NCBI RefSeq assembly: GCF_900188445.1
Contig: NZ_FZOR01000023.1
Span: 62,001 to 126,000 of the forward strand
DNA length: 64,000 bases
Source: Actinomadura meyerae
GTDB lineage: Bacteria; Actinomycetota; Actinomycetes; Streptosporangiales; Streptosporangiaceae
Reading direction: 5' to 3'
Each line of letters begins with the position of its first letter. Within the stretch, counting starts at the first letter, position 1. The notes beneath the pieces are model-generated. The model saw only the letters and a list, made by a program, of their open reading frames with translations. It was not told where the DNA came from and did not search any database. Both the position numbers and the translations under genes were made by a program. Below are positions 32,873 through 41,388 of this stretch, piece by piece.

Positions 32873-34153
32873 GTGACCCGTTTGACGGTAGACGGCGTCT
32901 ACCAGCACATTCGCGGTGTCTGCTTCAAGACAGGGCCGCCCGGGACGGTGGGCGCGGAGACGGAGTGGTTCGTCGTCGACACCGCCGACACCGGCGCGCA
33001 CGTGCCCGCCGAGCGGGTCCGCGCGCTCGTCGCGGACGGCGGCCCGCCGGCCGCCGGCAGCAAGATCACCTACGAGCCGGGCGGGCAGCTCGAACTGAGC
33101 TCCGCCCCCTTCCGCGGCCTCGGCCCGCTGCACACCGCGCTCGGCCGCGACATCGCGCAGGTCCGCGACGCGCTCGCCGCGGGCGGGCTGGCGCTCGCCG
33201 GGCACGGCGTCGACCCCGTCCGGCGGGCCCGGTTCCAGGCCGACCACCCCCGCTACGCGTGCATGCGCGACTACTTCCGCGCGAGCGGCTTCCAGGCCGC
33301 CGGCCTCGCGATGATGTGCTCCACGGCGTCCGTCCAGGTGAACCTCGACATCGGCGCCGACGACGCGGACGCCGCCCGCCGGTGGCGGCTCGCGCACGCC
33401 CTCGGGCCGGTGCTCGTCGCCGCGTTCGCCAACTCGCCGCTGCGGGACGGCCGCCGCACCGGGCTGCGCTCGTCCCGGCAGGGCATCTGGACCGAGCTCG
33501 ACCCCTGCCGCACCCTGCCCGTGCTGCGGGACGGGGCGGACGGCGACCCCGCCGAGGCGTGGACGCGGTACGCCCTCGACGCCCGGGTGATGCTCGTCCA
33601 CACGGCCGAGGGGAAGTGGGTCTCCGACCCCGGCATGTCGTTCCGGGAATGGCTCGGCAAGGGCGAGCCGCGCGAGGACGACCTGGCCTACCACCTGTCC
33701 ACCCTGTTCCCGCCGGTCCGGCCGCGCGGCTGGCTGGAGCTGCGCATGATCGACGCCCCGCCCGGCCGCTACTGGCCCGTCCCGGTCGCCGTCGCGACCG
33801 CGCTTCTGGACGATCCGGCCGCGGCCCTGGCCGCCGAGGCGGCGACCGAGCCCGTCGCGGGCCGGTGGGCGGCGGCGGCCCGGTGCGGCCTGTCGGACGC
33901 GCCGCTCGCCGCCGCCGCGCGGTCCTGCTTCGCGGCGGCGCTCGACGCGCTGCCCCGGCTCGGCGCCGCCGGGCTCGTCCCGCTGGTCGAGGAGTACGCG
34001 CGGCGGTACGTCGAGCGCGGCCGCACGCCCGCCGACGACGCCCCGTCCCCGTCCTCGATCCCGTCCGGGCTCCGCTCCCGGCCGCGGTCACCGATTCCGT
34101 CCGAGCTCCCGTCCGAGCTTCCGTCTGAGGAGGACCCCACATGGCCCCGTTGA
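32873..34153 (+). CDS. egtA: Glutamate-cysteine ligase EgtA
   Basis: 426 aa from GTG 32873, preceded by GAGGAGG. GCS2-type ligase: VGAETEWFVVD and YEPGGQLELSSAPF carry metal- and substrate-binding Glu residues; MCSTASVQVNLD is typical of EgtA/GshA2. Makes gamma-glutamylcysteine, the sulfur donor for EgtB. The last 30 residues are low-complexity (LPSELPSE) from a 12-bp repeat. The 3' end overlaps egtB by 13 bp. Confidence 0.95.
   Translation: MTRLTVDGVYQHIRGVCFKTGPPGTVGAETEWFVVDTADTGAHVPAERVRALVADGGPPAAGSKITYEPGGQLELSSAPFRGLGPLHTALGRDIAQVRDALAAGGLALAGHGVDPVRRARFQADHPRYACMRDYFRASGFQAAGLAMMCSTASVQVNLDIGADDADAARRWRLAHALGPVLVAAFANSPLRDGRRTGLRSSRQGIWTELDPCRTLPVLRDGADGDPAEAWTRYALDARVMLVHTAEGKWVSDPGMSFREWLGKGEPREDDLAYHLSTLFPPVRPRGWLELRMIDAPPGRYWPVPVAVATALLDDPAAALAAEAATEPVAGRWAAAARCGLSDAPLAAAARSCFAAALDALPRLGAAGLVPLVEEYARRYVERGRTPADDAPSPSSIPSGLRSRPRSPIPSELPSELPSEEDPTWPR
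34096..34131. repeat. 12-bp tandem repeat at the egtA 3' end
   Basis: Three near-identical units (34096-34107, 34108-34119, 34120-34131) encoding PSEL-type residues in the tail of EgtA. Confidence 0.7.
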
Positions 34154-35496
34154 GCTCCCCGGGCCCGCTCGACACCCGCGACGACGCGGCGCTGAAGGAA
34201 CTGATCGCCGGTGAGCTGGGCGCAGTGCGCGACCGCAGCTTCGGCCTCACCACCGACGTCCTCGCCGAGGACGACCTCACGGCGCAGGTGTCGCCGCTGA
34301 TGTCGCCGCTGGTGTGGGACCTCGCCCACGTCGGCAACTACGAGGAACTGTGGCTGCTGCGCGCGGCGGCGGGCCAGGAGGCGATGCGGCCGGAGATCGA
34401 CGACCTCTACGACGCGTTCGAGCATCCCCGCAGCGAACGGCCGACACTGCCGCTCCTGCGGCCGGACGAGGCGCGCGCCTACATCGGCACGGTCCGTTCC
34501 AAGGTCCTCGACTCGCTCTCGTCCGTACGGTTCGACACGGCGAATCCGCTGACGTCGGGCGGCTTCGTGTACGGGATGGTGGTGCAGCACGAGCACATGC
34601 ACGACGAGACCATGCTCGCCACCCATCAATTGAGAAAGGGCGCCCCCGCGCTGCTCGACCCCTTGGCCGAGCCGCTGCGGAAGCCCGCCGAGGGCATCAG
34701 CGCGGACGAGGTGCTCATTGAGGCGGGCCCGTTCCAGATGGGCACCTCGGAAGAGCCATGGGCGTACGACAACGAACGTCCCGTGCACATCGTCGACCTC
34801 CCCGCGTACTTCATCGATGTGGAGCCGGTGACCAACGCGGCCTACCTCGCCTTCATGGAGGCGGGCGGGTACGACGACCCGCGCTGGTGGGACCCCGCCG
34901 GATGGGAGTGGCGCAACCGCAGCGGCAAACGCGCCCCCGCCTTCTGGACGCGGGAAGGGGGCCAGTGGGTCCGGCGCCGGTTCGGACGGACGGAACCCGT
35001 CCCGCCCGCCGAACCCGTCCAGCACGTGTGCTGGTACGAGGCCGACGCCTACGCGCGGTGGGCCGGCAAGCGGCTCCCGACCGAGGCCGAGTGGGAGAAG
35101 GCCGCCCGCTGGGACCCCGCCGAGCAGCGCTCCAGGCGCTACCCCTGGGGCGACGTGTACGAGGAGGGCCGCGCCAACCTCGGGCAGCGCGCGCTGCGTC
35201 CGTCCGAGACCGGCACGTACGCGTCGGGTGCGTCGGCCTACGGGGTCAGGCGCCTCCTGGGGGACGTGTGGGAGTGGACGTCGTCCGACTTCCACGGCTA
35301 TCCCGGCTTCCGCTCGTTCCCCTACAAGGAGTACTCGGAAGTCTTCTTCGGCCCCGACTACAAGGTGCTGAGGGGCGGCTCCTGGGCGACGCACCCGCTC
35401 GCCATACGCGGCTCGTTCCGCAACTGGGACTACCCCATCCGCAGGCAGATCTTCTCCGGGTTCCGCTGCGCCCGCACTCCGGGGGAGGACGGCTGA
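34141..35496 (+). CDS. egtB: Ergothioneine sulfoxide synthase EgtB
   Basis: 451 aa. The N-terminal DinB-like domain carries the iron ligands: His in LAHVGNYEELW and the two His of QHEHMHDE. The C-terminal FGE-sulfatase domain is seen in PFQMGTSEEPWAYDNERP, RLPTEAEWEKAARWD and VLRGGSWATHP. Joins hercynine and gamma-glutamylcysteine with O2. Two bases after the EgtA repeat the GAGGA box serves ATG 34141. Confidence 0.96.
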   Translation: MAPLSSPGPLDTRDDAALKELIAGELGAVRDRSFGLTTDVLAEDDLTAQVSPLMSPLVWDLAHVGNYEELWLLRAAAGQEAMRPEIDDLYDAFEHPRSERPTLPLLRPDEARAYIGTVRSKVLDSLSSVRFDTANPLTSGGFVYGMVVQHEHMHDETMLATHQLRKGAPALLDPLAEPLRKPAEGISADEVLIEAGPFQMGTSEEPWAYDNERPVHIVDLPAYFIDVEPVTNAAYLAFMEAGGYDDPRWWDPAGWEWRNRSGKRAPAFWTREGGQWVRRRFGRTEPVPPAEPVQHVCWYEADAYARWAGKRLPTEAEWEKAARWDPAEQRSRRYPWGDVYEEGRANLGQRALRPSETGTYASGASAYGVRRLLGDVWEWTSSDFHGYPGFRSFPYKEYSEVFFGPDYKVLRGGSWATHPLAIRGSFRNWDYPIRRQIFSGFRCARTPGEDG

Positions 35497-36231
35497 ATGT
35501 GCCGCCATCTCGGCTACCTGGGGCCTGAGCAGACCCTGCACTCGCTCGTCTACGGCGGCGAGTACTCGCTGGAGACCCAGGCGTACGCACCGCGCATGAC
35601 GCAGGGGAACCTGCTGAACGCCGACGGGTTCGGCGTCGGCTGGTACCAGGACGGTGCGGCCGTCCGGTTCCGCCGGGCCCAGCCGCTCTGGACCGACCAG
35701 TCGTTCCGGGAGGTCGCCGGTGCCGTCCGGGCGTCCTGCGCGGTCGCGGCGATCCGGTCGGCGACCGTCGGGTTCCCCGTGGACGAGTCGTGCGCCCAGC
35801 CGTTCCGCGCCGGGAAGTGGCTGTTCAGCCACAACGGCAAGATCGAGGGCTACGGCGGTGTCGAGGCCAAGCTCCGCGAACTGGCCGGGGACCTCGCCGA
35901 AGTCCCGGACGCGCGCGCGCCGCTCGACTCCGCGCCGCTGTTCGCGCTCACCGTCCGGCAATGGCGGGACGGCGCGCCGCTCGGCGACGGCCTCGCCGCC
36001 GCGGTCGCGGCCGTCACCGCGCTCGCGCCCGGCCGCTACAACCTGCTCGCCTCCGACGGGGCGTCCCTCGCCGCGACGACGTGGGGCGACTCGCTGTTCG
36101 TCCGGGAGGACGCGGACGCGGTCCGCATCGCGTCCGAGCCGCTCGACGACGACCCCGCCTGGCGGCCCGTCCCGGACCGCTCCCTCGTCACCGCCGCGCC
36201 GGGCGCCGGCGTGCGGATCCGACCACTGTGA
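35497..36231 (+). CDS. egtC: Gamma-glutamyl hercynylcysteine sulfoxide amidase EgtC
   Basis: 244 aa, class II glutamine amidotransferase fold. Cys2, exposed after Met removal in MCRHLGYLGP, is the N-terminal nucleophile. Conserved loops include NADGFGVGWY and FSHNGKIEGY. Removes the glutamyl group from the EgtB product. ATG abuts the egtB stop. Confidence 0.96.
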   Translation: MCRHLGYLGPEQTLHSLVYGGEYSLETQAYAPRMTQGNLLNADGFGVGWYQDGAAVRFRRAQPLWTDQSFREVAGAVRASCAVAAIRSATVGFPVDESCAQPFRAGKWLFSHNGKIEGYGGVEAKLRELAGDLAEVPDARAPLDSAPLFALTVRQWRDGAPLGDGLAAAVAAVTALAPGRYNLLASDGASLAATTWGDSLFVREDADAVRIASEPLDDDPAWRPVPDRSLVTAAPGAGVRIRPL

Positions 36232-36259
36232 CTCCGAGCCCGCGAAGGAGAACCACCCT

Positions 36260-37222
36260 GTGAACGACCGCATGGACCGGTTCCTGACCGCTGACGACCT
36301 CGCCAAGACGCTCCGCCGGGACGTCCGGGAGGGCCTGACCGCGACGCCCAAGACCCTGCCGCCCAAATGGTTCTACGACGAGCGCGGCAGCGCGCTCTTC
36401 GAGGAGATCACCAAGCTGGAGGAGTACTACCCGACCCGGCGCGAGCGGGAGATCCTCACCGCGCGGGCACCCGAGATCGCCGTCGCCACCGGCGCCCGGA
36501 CGCTCGTGGAGCTCGGCGCCGGGTCGGGGGAGAAGACCCGGCTGCTCCTGGACGCCCTCTCCGGCACGCTGCGCTCCTACGTGCCGGTGGACGTCAGCGG
36601 CGACTTCCTGGAGGAGGCCGCCGCCGGGATCGCCGCCGACCACCCGGGACTCGACGTTAGGGCCGTCGTCGCCGACTACGAGCAGCACCTGCCGCTGCTG
36701 CCCGGCGGCGAGCGGCGGCTCGTCGCCTTCCTCGGCGGGACGATCGGCAACATGCCGCCCGCCGAGCGGATCGGGTTCCTCGGCGGCGTCCGCGCCACCC
36801 TGGGCGACGGCGACTTCCTGCTGCTCGGCGCCGACCTCGTCAAGGACCCCGGGCGGCTCGTCCGCGCCTACGACGACGCGGCCGGGGTCACCGCGGAGTT
36901 CAACCGCAACGTCCTGTACGTCATCGACCGGGAGCTGGAGGCCGACTTCGACCCGGAGGCGTTCGAGCACGTCGCCGTCTGGAACGAGGCGGAGGAGTGG
37001 ATCGAGATGCGGCTGCGGTCCGTCCGGGACCAGCGCGTCCGCGTCGGCGGCCTCGACCTGGAGGTCGCGTTCGCGGCGGGGGAGGAGATGCGCACCGAGA
37101 TCTCCGCCAAGTTCCGGCGCGAGCGCCTCGAGGCCGAGCTGGGCGCGGCCGGGATGGCCGTCGCCGCGTTCTGGACCGACCCCGAGGGCGACTTCTCCCT
37201 CACCCTCGCCCGCCCCGCCTGA
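36260..37222 (+). CDS. egtD: Histidine N-alpha-methyltransferase EgtD
   Basis: 320 aa from GTG 36260 with GAAGGAG upstream. SAM-dependent: LVELGAGSGEKTRLLL is motif I. PPKWFYDERGSALFEEITKL, then EEYYPTRRE, is the EgtD N-terminal signature. Trimethylates histidine to hercynine, the first committed step. The operon ends here; no egtE (sulfoxide lyase) gene is in the window, so that step must be encoded elsewhere. Confidence 0.96.
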   Translation: MNDRMDRFLTADDLAKTLRRDVREGLTATPKTLPPKWFYDERGSALFEEITKLEEYYPTRREREILTARAPEIAVATGARTLVELGAGSGEKTRLLLDALSGTLRSYVPVDVSGDFLEEAAAGIAADHPGLDVRAVVADYEQHLPLLPGGERRLVAFLGGTIGNMPPAERIGFLGGVRATLGDGDFLLLGADLVKDPGRLVRAYDDAAGVTAEFNRNVLYVIDRELEADFDPEAFEHVAVWNEAEEWIEMRLRSVRDQRVRVGGLDLEVAFAAGEEMRTEISAKFRRERLEAELGAAGMAVAAFWTDPEGDFSLTLARPA

Positions 37223-37262
37223 GGCCCGGCGCCTCCGCCCGGGGCTCGGCGCTTGCGGGCCG
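37223..37262. terminator. Possible hairpin between egtD and the SGNH gene
   Basis: GGCCCG (37223-37228) can pair with CGGGCC near 37257-37262, with extra GCGC pairing inside. Irregular stem between convergent genes. Confidence 0.35.
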
Positions 37263-37268
37263 GCGGGC

Positions 37269-38048
37269 TCAGCGCTTGCGCGCCGGGTGGGCGAGGCCCA
37301 GCCGGTCGAGGTCCGCGACCAGGCGGGTCGCCACGTAGCGGTGGCCCGTCTGGTTCGGGTGGGTGCGGTCCCGCTTGATGTACCGGGGCGCGTTGCCCTG
37401 CCCGGTCACCCAGTCACCGGTGATCCACTTCTCGCCGATCGGGTCGATGAACGGGACGCCGAGCTGCCGGGCGAGGTTCCGCAGCGCGTCCCGGACGGCG
37501 AGCGCCCCCGGCGTCGGCGCGCCCGTCCCCCACAGCGGGCCCACCAGCACCACGCGGGTGCCGGGCCAGCGCTGCCGGGCCCGCTGGAGCAGCACGTGCG
37601 CCGCCGCGGCGACCTTCGGCGCCGGGAGCCGCCAGTCGTTGTGGCCGCCGGACACGATCAGCAGGTCGGGGGCGGGGCGCCAGCCGAGCTGGCTCTCGTA
37701 CAGGCCGAGGAACGCCTGCGTCCCGCGCCCCTTCGCGAGGAACCCGGTGCCGGCGCGCCCGCCGATGACGACCTGCCAGCCGAGCAGCCGCGCCGCGGCC
37801 GCCGCGTACGTCGTCTCCGGCTCCACCCCGCGGTCGCCCACCGTGTAGCTGTCGCCGAGGAACATCACCACCGGCGGGCTCTTCCGGGAGCCGCCGTCCT
37901 CGGCCGGGGCCTTCCGCGGGCCGTCGGCGGCGGCCGGTTCGTGGACCGAGCCCGTGAGGACGGAGCAGCCGGTGACCGGCAGGGCCGCCACCAGGCTCAG
38001 GCACAGCATCAACGTCGCCGCGCCGCGTCGGGCGCGGCGATATGTCAT
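37269..38048 (-). CDS. SGNH/GDSL hydrolase lipoprotein
   Basis: 259 aa. A lipoprotein signal ends in LPVTGC (Cys28). Catalytic blocks: FLGDSYTVGD (Ser nucleophile), GGRAGTGF, VSGGHND (Asn) and RTHPNQTGH (Asp/His dyad). Probably an exported esterase acting on lipids or cell-wall acyl groups; the substrate is unknown. Faces egtD across a 46-bp gap. The upstream 214 bp are shared with the divergent membrane protein gene and contain a GC hairpin at 38101-38117. Confidence 0.88.
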   Translation of the reverse strand: MTYRRARRGAATLMLCLSLVAALPVTGCSVLTGSVHEPAAADGPRKAPAEDGGSRKSPPVVMFLGDSYTVGDRGVEPETTYAAAAARLLGWQVVIGGRAGTGFLAKGRGTQAFLGLYESQLGWRPAPDLLIVSGGHNDWRLPAPKVAAAAHVLLQRARQRWPGTRVVLVGPLWGTGAPTPGALAVRDALRNLARQLGVPFIDPIGEKWITGDWVTGQGNAPRYIKRDRTHPNQTGHRYVATRLVADLDRLGLAHPARKR

Positions 38049-38100
38049 GGAAGACCACCCAAGAGTTCCAGGGGATGCATGCGGCATCTTACTGATCCGC

Positions 38101-38117
38101 CGCCCCCGCCGGGGGCG
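38101..38117. other. Perfect GC hairpin in a divergent intergenic region
   Basis: CGCCCCC-GCC-GGGGGCG, 7-bp stem. Between divergent genes, so more likely an operator or leader structure than a terminator. Confidence 0.4.
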
Positions 38118-38231
38118 TGTCGCGGCGCATCGGCTCCGCTGGGTGCGGTGATCGTGGCTGACAGTTCCCGGAGTGCTGACGTACCCGATGTGCGCGTGGC
38201 TGGAGCCCCTGCGGCGCTCGGCGGAAACGTC

Positions 38232-38265
38232 TAGTTTTGTCGGCCATGTAGTTTTGTCGGCCATG
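38232..38265 (+). repeat. 17-bp duplication of -10 box plus start codon
   Basis: Exact units at 38232-38248 and 38249-38265. Each holds a -10-like TAGTTT, 8 nt, and an ATG. The first ATG (38246) is followed at once by TAG; the second (38263) opens the gene. Confidence 0.85.
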
Positions 38266-39498
38266 GTGGACGGGGCTGTCCTGGCCGCGACGGCGCTGAG
38301 CCTCCTGGCCGTGCCCCGGTGGACGCGGTGCCGCGCGCGCGGCGGGAACCGGCGGGTCCGGCGAGGAAGTGAGCGGCGGGCGCGCCGGCTGGTGCGTCCG
38401 GAGACGCTCCTGGGCCTGGTGGTCGCTCTCGTCTACCTGAACCAGGTGCTCTTCACCGTGTACGTGCTGCGCGTCCACGGCGGGGACGCGTCGTTCATCG
38501 CGCGCTACCTGCCGGAGGGCTGGTTCGCGCTGGCGGACGGTTCGGCGATGCGCGCCTTGGCCGAGCACTTCCCGGCGCCCGGACTGCTGGCACCGTCAGT
38601 GCTGCGGGTGCAGGCGTTCCTTGAGCTCCCGCTCGTACTGCTCGCCTACGCCACGGTGCTGAGGTGGCTGGACCACGGTTGGTACCGGCGCCTGACCGGC
38701 TCATGGTCGGTGTGGGCGGCGTCCGTCTCCTACACGTTCGTCTTCTGCGTGGTCGAGTGGGACCTGCACAACCCCTACACGGTGGACGACATCGCGATCC
38801 GCGTGTGCTCCGCCGTGGCGACCCCGTTGCTGCTCTTGTGGCTGGCAGACCATGAAGACGACGCTCCAGAGCATTCGTCGTCTTCTGAGCAATCGTCACG
38901 TGCAGAGCAACCGTCGTTCGCGCAGATGCTCCTCTTCGCCGTCTCCGTGTGGGCTCTGGGGCATCTCGTGCTGACCGTGTACGACACCGCCCTCCTCTAC
39001 AACCTGGGCCACTTGGGCGGGCGCCTGCCGGGCGCGGTCATCGCCGTGTGCGCTCTCGTCGCCGCGCGCCTGGCATCGTCCAGGGTGCGCGGCGGTGAGC
39101 CCGGTGTCGCGCTGGCGTCCGTGACCAGTGGTCTGAAGTGGGCGCTGGTCCTCTTCTTCGTCCCGGCCCTGGCCGTCCGCTACGGCGTGAACTTCGGGAC
39201 ACCACTGGTCGCGGTGGCGGCGGCCCTGGCCATCTGCCTGGCCGCCGCCCTGCGCGTCCGGCGGGAGACCCTGTCGGGCGTCGGCGCGGGGCGCGTCGCC
39301 CTCTGGGCAGGGCAGGTGGCCACCGCGCTCCTCGCTGCTGCCGCCGCCGGGTTCGCGGCGCTCCGGCTCGTGACCGACACCTACTACGAGGCGGGCCTCC
39401 TCCGGGCGGCAGGCATCGCCTTCGCCGTGGCCGTCGCCGTGTGCGCCGCGACCGACCGGTGGCTCACCCGCCGCTCGGAAACCGCCGCTGTCCCGTGA
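38263..39498 (+). CDS. Polytopic membrane protein of unknown function
   Basis: 411 aa from ATG 38263. Hydropathy suggests eight to ten membrane helices, beginning VDGAVLAATALSLLAV, with an Arg-rich cytoplasmic loop (RCRARGGNRRVRRG) after the first and a Ser/Glu-rich loop near residue 210. I recognise no family motif. The start lies in a duplicated 17-bp element and there is no Shine-Dalgarno, suggesting leaderless translation; an upstream in-frame ATG 38173 would add 30 residues. Codon use looks slightly less GC-extreme than its neighbours. Confidence 0.7.
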   Translation: MVDGAVLAATALSLLAVPRWTRCRARGGNRRVRRGSERRARRLVRPETLLGLVVALVYLNQVLFTVYVLRVHGGDASFIARYLPEGWFALADGSAMRALAEHFPAPGLLAPSVLRVQAFLELPLVLLAYATVLRWLDHGWYRRLTGSWSVWAASVSYTFVFCVVEWDLHNPYTVDDIAIRVCSAVATPLLLLWLADHEDDAPEHSSSSEQSSRAEQPSFAQMLLFAVSVWALGHLVLTVYDTALLYNLGHLGGRLPGAVIAVCALVAARLASSRVRGGEPGVALASVTSGLKWALVLFFVPALAVRYGVNFGTPLVAVAAALAICLAAALRVRRETLSGVGAGRVALWAGQVATALLAAAAAGFAALRLVTDTYYEAGLLRAAGIAFAVAVAVCAATDRWLTRRSETAAVP

Positions 39499-39544
39499 CC
39501 CTGGTGTGACATCTCCGCTGGGGCGGGCGCTGAACGAGATGTGA

Positions 39545-39580
39545 GCGTCCGGTCGATGTGAGCGGGCTTCGGCCGGACGC
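39545..39580. terminator. Hairpin 1 between convergent genes
   Basis: 8-bp perfect arms GCGTCCGG (39545-39552) and CCGGACGC (39573-39580) around a 20-nt loop. Confidence 0.45.
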
Positions 39581-39586
39581 CTTCCT

Positions 39587-39622
39587 CCGGCGGGCCCGCG
39601 TTCCCCCGGTCGGGCTCGCCGG
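39587..39622. terminator. Hairpin 2, bidirectional terminator
   Basis: 12-bp arms 39587-39598 and 39611-39622 with one mismatch and a 12-nt loop, just before the 3' end of the cysteine dioxygenase gene on the other strand. Confidence 0.7.
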
Positions 39623-39646
39623 AGGCTCCACCCTGGAACGGTCCCG

Positions 39647-40183
39647 TCAGGCGGGCGGGGCCGCGTCGCCGTCCTGCGGCCGCAGTTCGTCGGTGTAGCT
39701 GACCGGCAGCCGCCGCATCACCCCCGACTCGTCGACGGAGTACTGGCCGAGCCGCTGGAGCGGCGGCGAGTAGGCGTGGATGGAGACGCTGGCCTCCTCC
39801 ACGCCGGTGAGCCGGTGGATGTGGTCGGGGCCGAAGGCGAACGACTCGCCCTCCCGGACCACCGTCCGCAGCGGCTCGCCGCCCATGCGCGGATTGTTCT
39901 CCTCGATGGCCCCGGCGACGACGCGGACGGCGCCCGACGACACGTCGTGGTCGTGCCATCCCGTGTCGTTCTCGGGCGTCCAGCACAGCAGCCAGACGTC
40001 CACGTGCTCGTCCCGGTGGAGGGACGCGTAGTGGCGCCGCCCCTCCGGGAACTCGACGTGGGGGCGCCACAGGTCCGGGCGCTCGGCCAGGCCGTCGACC
40101 AGCTCCCGCAGCTCGCGCTTGTCGAGGGGACGGCCGGGCAGGTTCTCCAGGCCGGTGGCGCGGGTCAGGACCTCCGAGGACAC
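39647..40183 (-). CDS. Cysteine dioxygenase
   Basis: 178 aa from GTG 40183, which has an ideal AAAGGAG box. Cupin fold: iron ligands in GWHDHDVSSGAVRVV (two His) and FGPDHIHRL (third His); HAYSPPL supplies the conserved Tyr. Oxidises cysteine to cysteine sulfinate. In-frame ATGs at 40204, 40219 and 40234 lie upstream in a 15-bp repeat and would add MSGCV units, but they lack a ribosome binding site. Divergent from a LacI regulator, with three operator-like units in between. Confidence 0.9.
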   Translation of the reverse strand: MSSEVLTRATGLENLPGRPLDKRELRELVDGLAERPDLWRPHVEFPEGRRHYASLHRDEHVDVWLLCWTPENDTGWHDHDVSSGAVRVVAGAIEENNPRMGGEPLRTVVREGESFAFGPDHIHRLTGVEEASVSIHAYSPPLQRLGQYSVDESGVMRRLPVSYTDELRPQDGDAAPPA

Positions 40184-40200
40184 GGGTGCTCTCCTTTCGG

Positions 40201-40236
40201 ACATGACACAGCCGGACATGACACAGCCGGACATGG
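40201..40236 (-). repeat. 15-bp tandem repeat with in-frame ATGs
   Basis: Exact units at 40201-40215 and 40216-40230 plus a partial third. On the minus strand each brings an ATG in frame with the dioxygenase gene. Confidence 0.85.
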
Positions 40237-40274
40237 CGCAGGGGATGCGGTGAGAAGTCGCTGGACAGCGCTAC

Positions 40275-40312
40275 TGAACCGCATCAGTTAACCGGTTCAG
40301 TGAACCGCTTCA
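40275..40312. promoter_or_regulatory. Three 13-bp-spaced LacI-type operators
   Basis: TGAACCGCATCA (40275-40286), TTAACCGGTTCA (40288-40299) and TGAACCGCTTCA (40301-40312) are variants of one palindrome with the central CG typical of LacI-family sites. They repeat exactly every 13 bp between the dioxygenase and lacI genes. Confidence 0.75.
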
Positions 40313-40339
40313 GCGCGCGTCCCGTCAAGGTCGTGCTCC

Positions 40340-40375
40340 TTGTCCTGTCGGTGGCGGCCTCTAGGGTTGGAGGGA
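40340..40375 (+). promoter_or_regulatory. Leaderless promoter of the LacI-family gene
   Basis: -35 TTGTCC (40340-40345), 16-bp spacer, -10 TAGGGT (40362-40367), 7 nt, then ATG 40375. A GGAGGG abuts the ATG, too close to act as a ribosome binding site. Confidence 0.55.
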
Positions 40376-41382
40376 TGTCGGAGAAGCGCAAGCGCGCGAC
40401 CATCCGGGAAGTGGCGCAGGCGACCGGTTTGTCGCCTGCGGCGGTGTCGTACGCGCTGCGCGGCATCCAGACCTCGGAGGAGACGCAGGAGCGGGTCCGC
40501 GCCGCGGCGGACGAGCTCGGCTACGAGGCCCATCCGATCGCCCGCGCCCTGGCCAGCGGCCGCACCGGCCAGGTCGGGCTGCTGTGCGGCTCCCTGGAGG
40601 ACTACTGGCAGCAGTCCCTCGCGGTCGGCATCGGCCGGGCGCTGCTCGCCCGCGACCGCTACGCCCTCATCGTGGACGCGGGCGGCGACCCCGAGCGGGA
40701 GCTGGCCCTCGCCCGCCGGCTGCGCGACCAGCGGGTGGACGGGCTGATCGTCCAGCCGCTCGACCCGGCCGCCGCGCTGTGGGCGGAGCTGGCCGGCACC
40801 GTCCCGGTCGTGTCGATCGGCGACGCGCTGCACGGCGGCAGGGCGCAGGGCGAGGTCGTGTTCGACAACCGGCGCGGCGTCACGCTGGCGCTGGAGCACC
40901 TGCGCGACCTCGGGCACGAGCGCCTCACCGTGTTCACCCCGACCCGCGCGAGCACCCCCGACCGCCCCGCCGACGTGCACGTCAACGCCGAGGCCGAGCG
41001 GCTCGGCCTGCACGTGGACGTCGTGGTCGTGCCGCAGTCGCTGGCCGCGGCCACCGAGGTCGCGACGCGGGTGCTCGGCGGGCCCGGCCGGCCGTCCGCG
41101 GTGTTCTGCTTCGCCGACTCGATCGCCTACGGCGTGTACGCCGCGACCCGCGAGCTCGGCCTCGCCGTCCCCGGCGACGTGGCGGTCTGCGGGTACGACA
41201 ACCATCCGATGTCGGCGCTGCTCACCCCGCCGCTCACCACCGTCGACTGGGACATCGACGGCATCGTCCACTCCGCCGTCCGGCTCGTCGTGGACGTCAT
41301 CGACGGCAAGCCGCGCAAGCGCCGCGTGGTGCGCGAGCCGTCGCTGCGCGTCCGCGCCTCGACCGGCGGCCGGGCGCGGTAG
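40375..41382 (+). CDS. LacI-family transcriptional regulator
   Basis: 335 aa. The N-terminal HTH and hinge helix read ATIREVAQATGLSPAAVSYA and ADELGYEAHPIARALASG. A periplasmic-binding-protein-like ligand domain follows (QVGLLCGSLEDYW, VVSIGD, VFCFADSIAYGV, DVAVCGYDN). Effector unknown. Probably binds the three operator units upstream of its own gene and of cysteine dioxygenase. Its 3' end meets the lyase gene head-on with 6 bp between them and no terminator. Confidence 0.93.
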   Translation: MSEKRKRATIREVAQATGLSPAAVSYALRGIQTSEETQERVRAAADELGYEAHPIARALASGRTGQVGLLCGSLEDYWQQSLAVGIGRALLARDRYALIVDAGGDPERELALARRLRDQRVDGLIVQPLDPAAALWAELAGTVPVVSIGDALHGGRAQGEVVFDNRRGVTLALEHLRDLGHERLTVFTPTRASTPDRPADVHVNAEAERLGLHVDVVVVPQSLAAATEVATRVLGGPGRPSAVFCFADSIAYGVYAATRELGLAVPGDVAVCGYDNHPMSALLTPPLTTVDWDIDGIVHSAVRLVVDVIDGKPRKRRVVREPSLRVRASTGGRAR

Positions 41383-41388
41383 GGCCGG

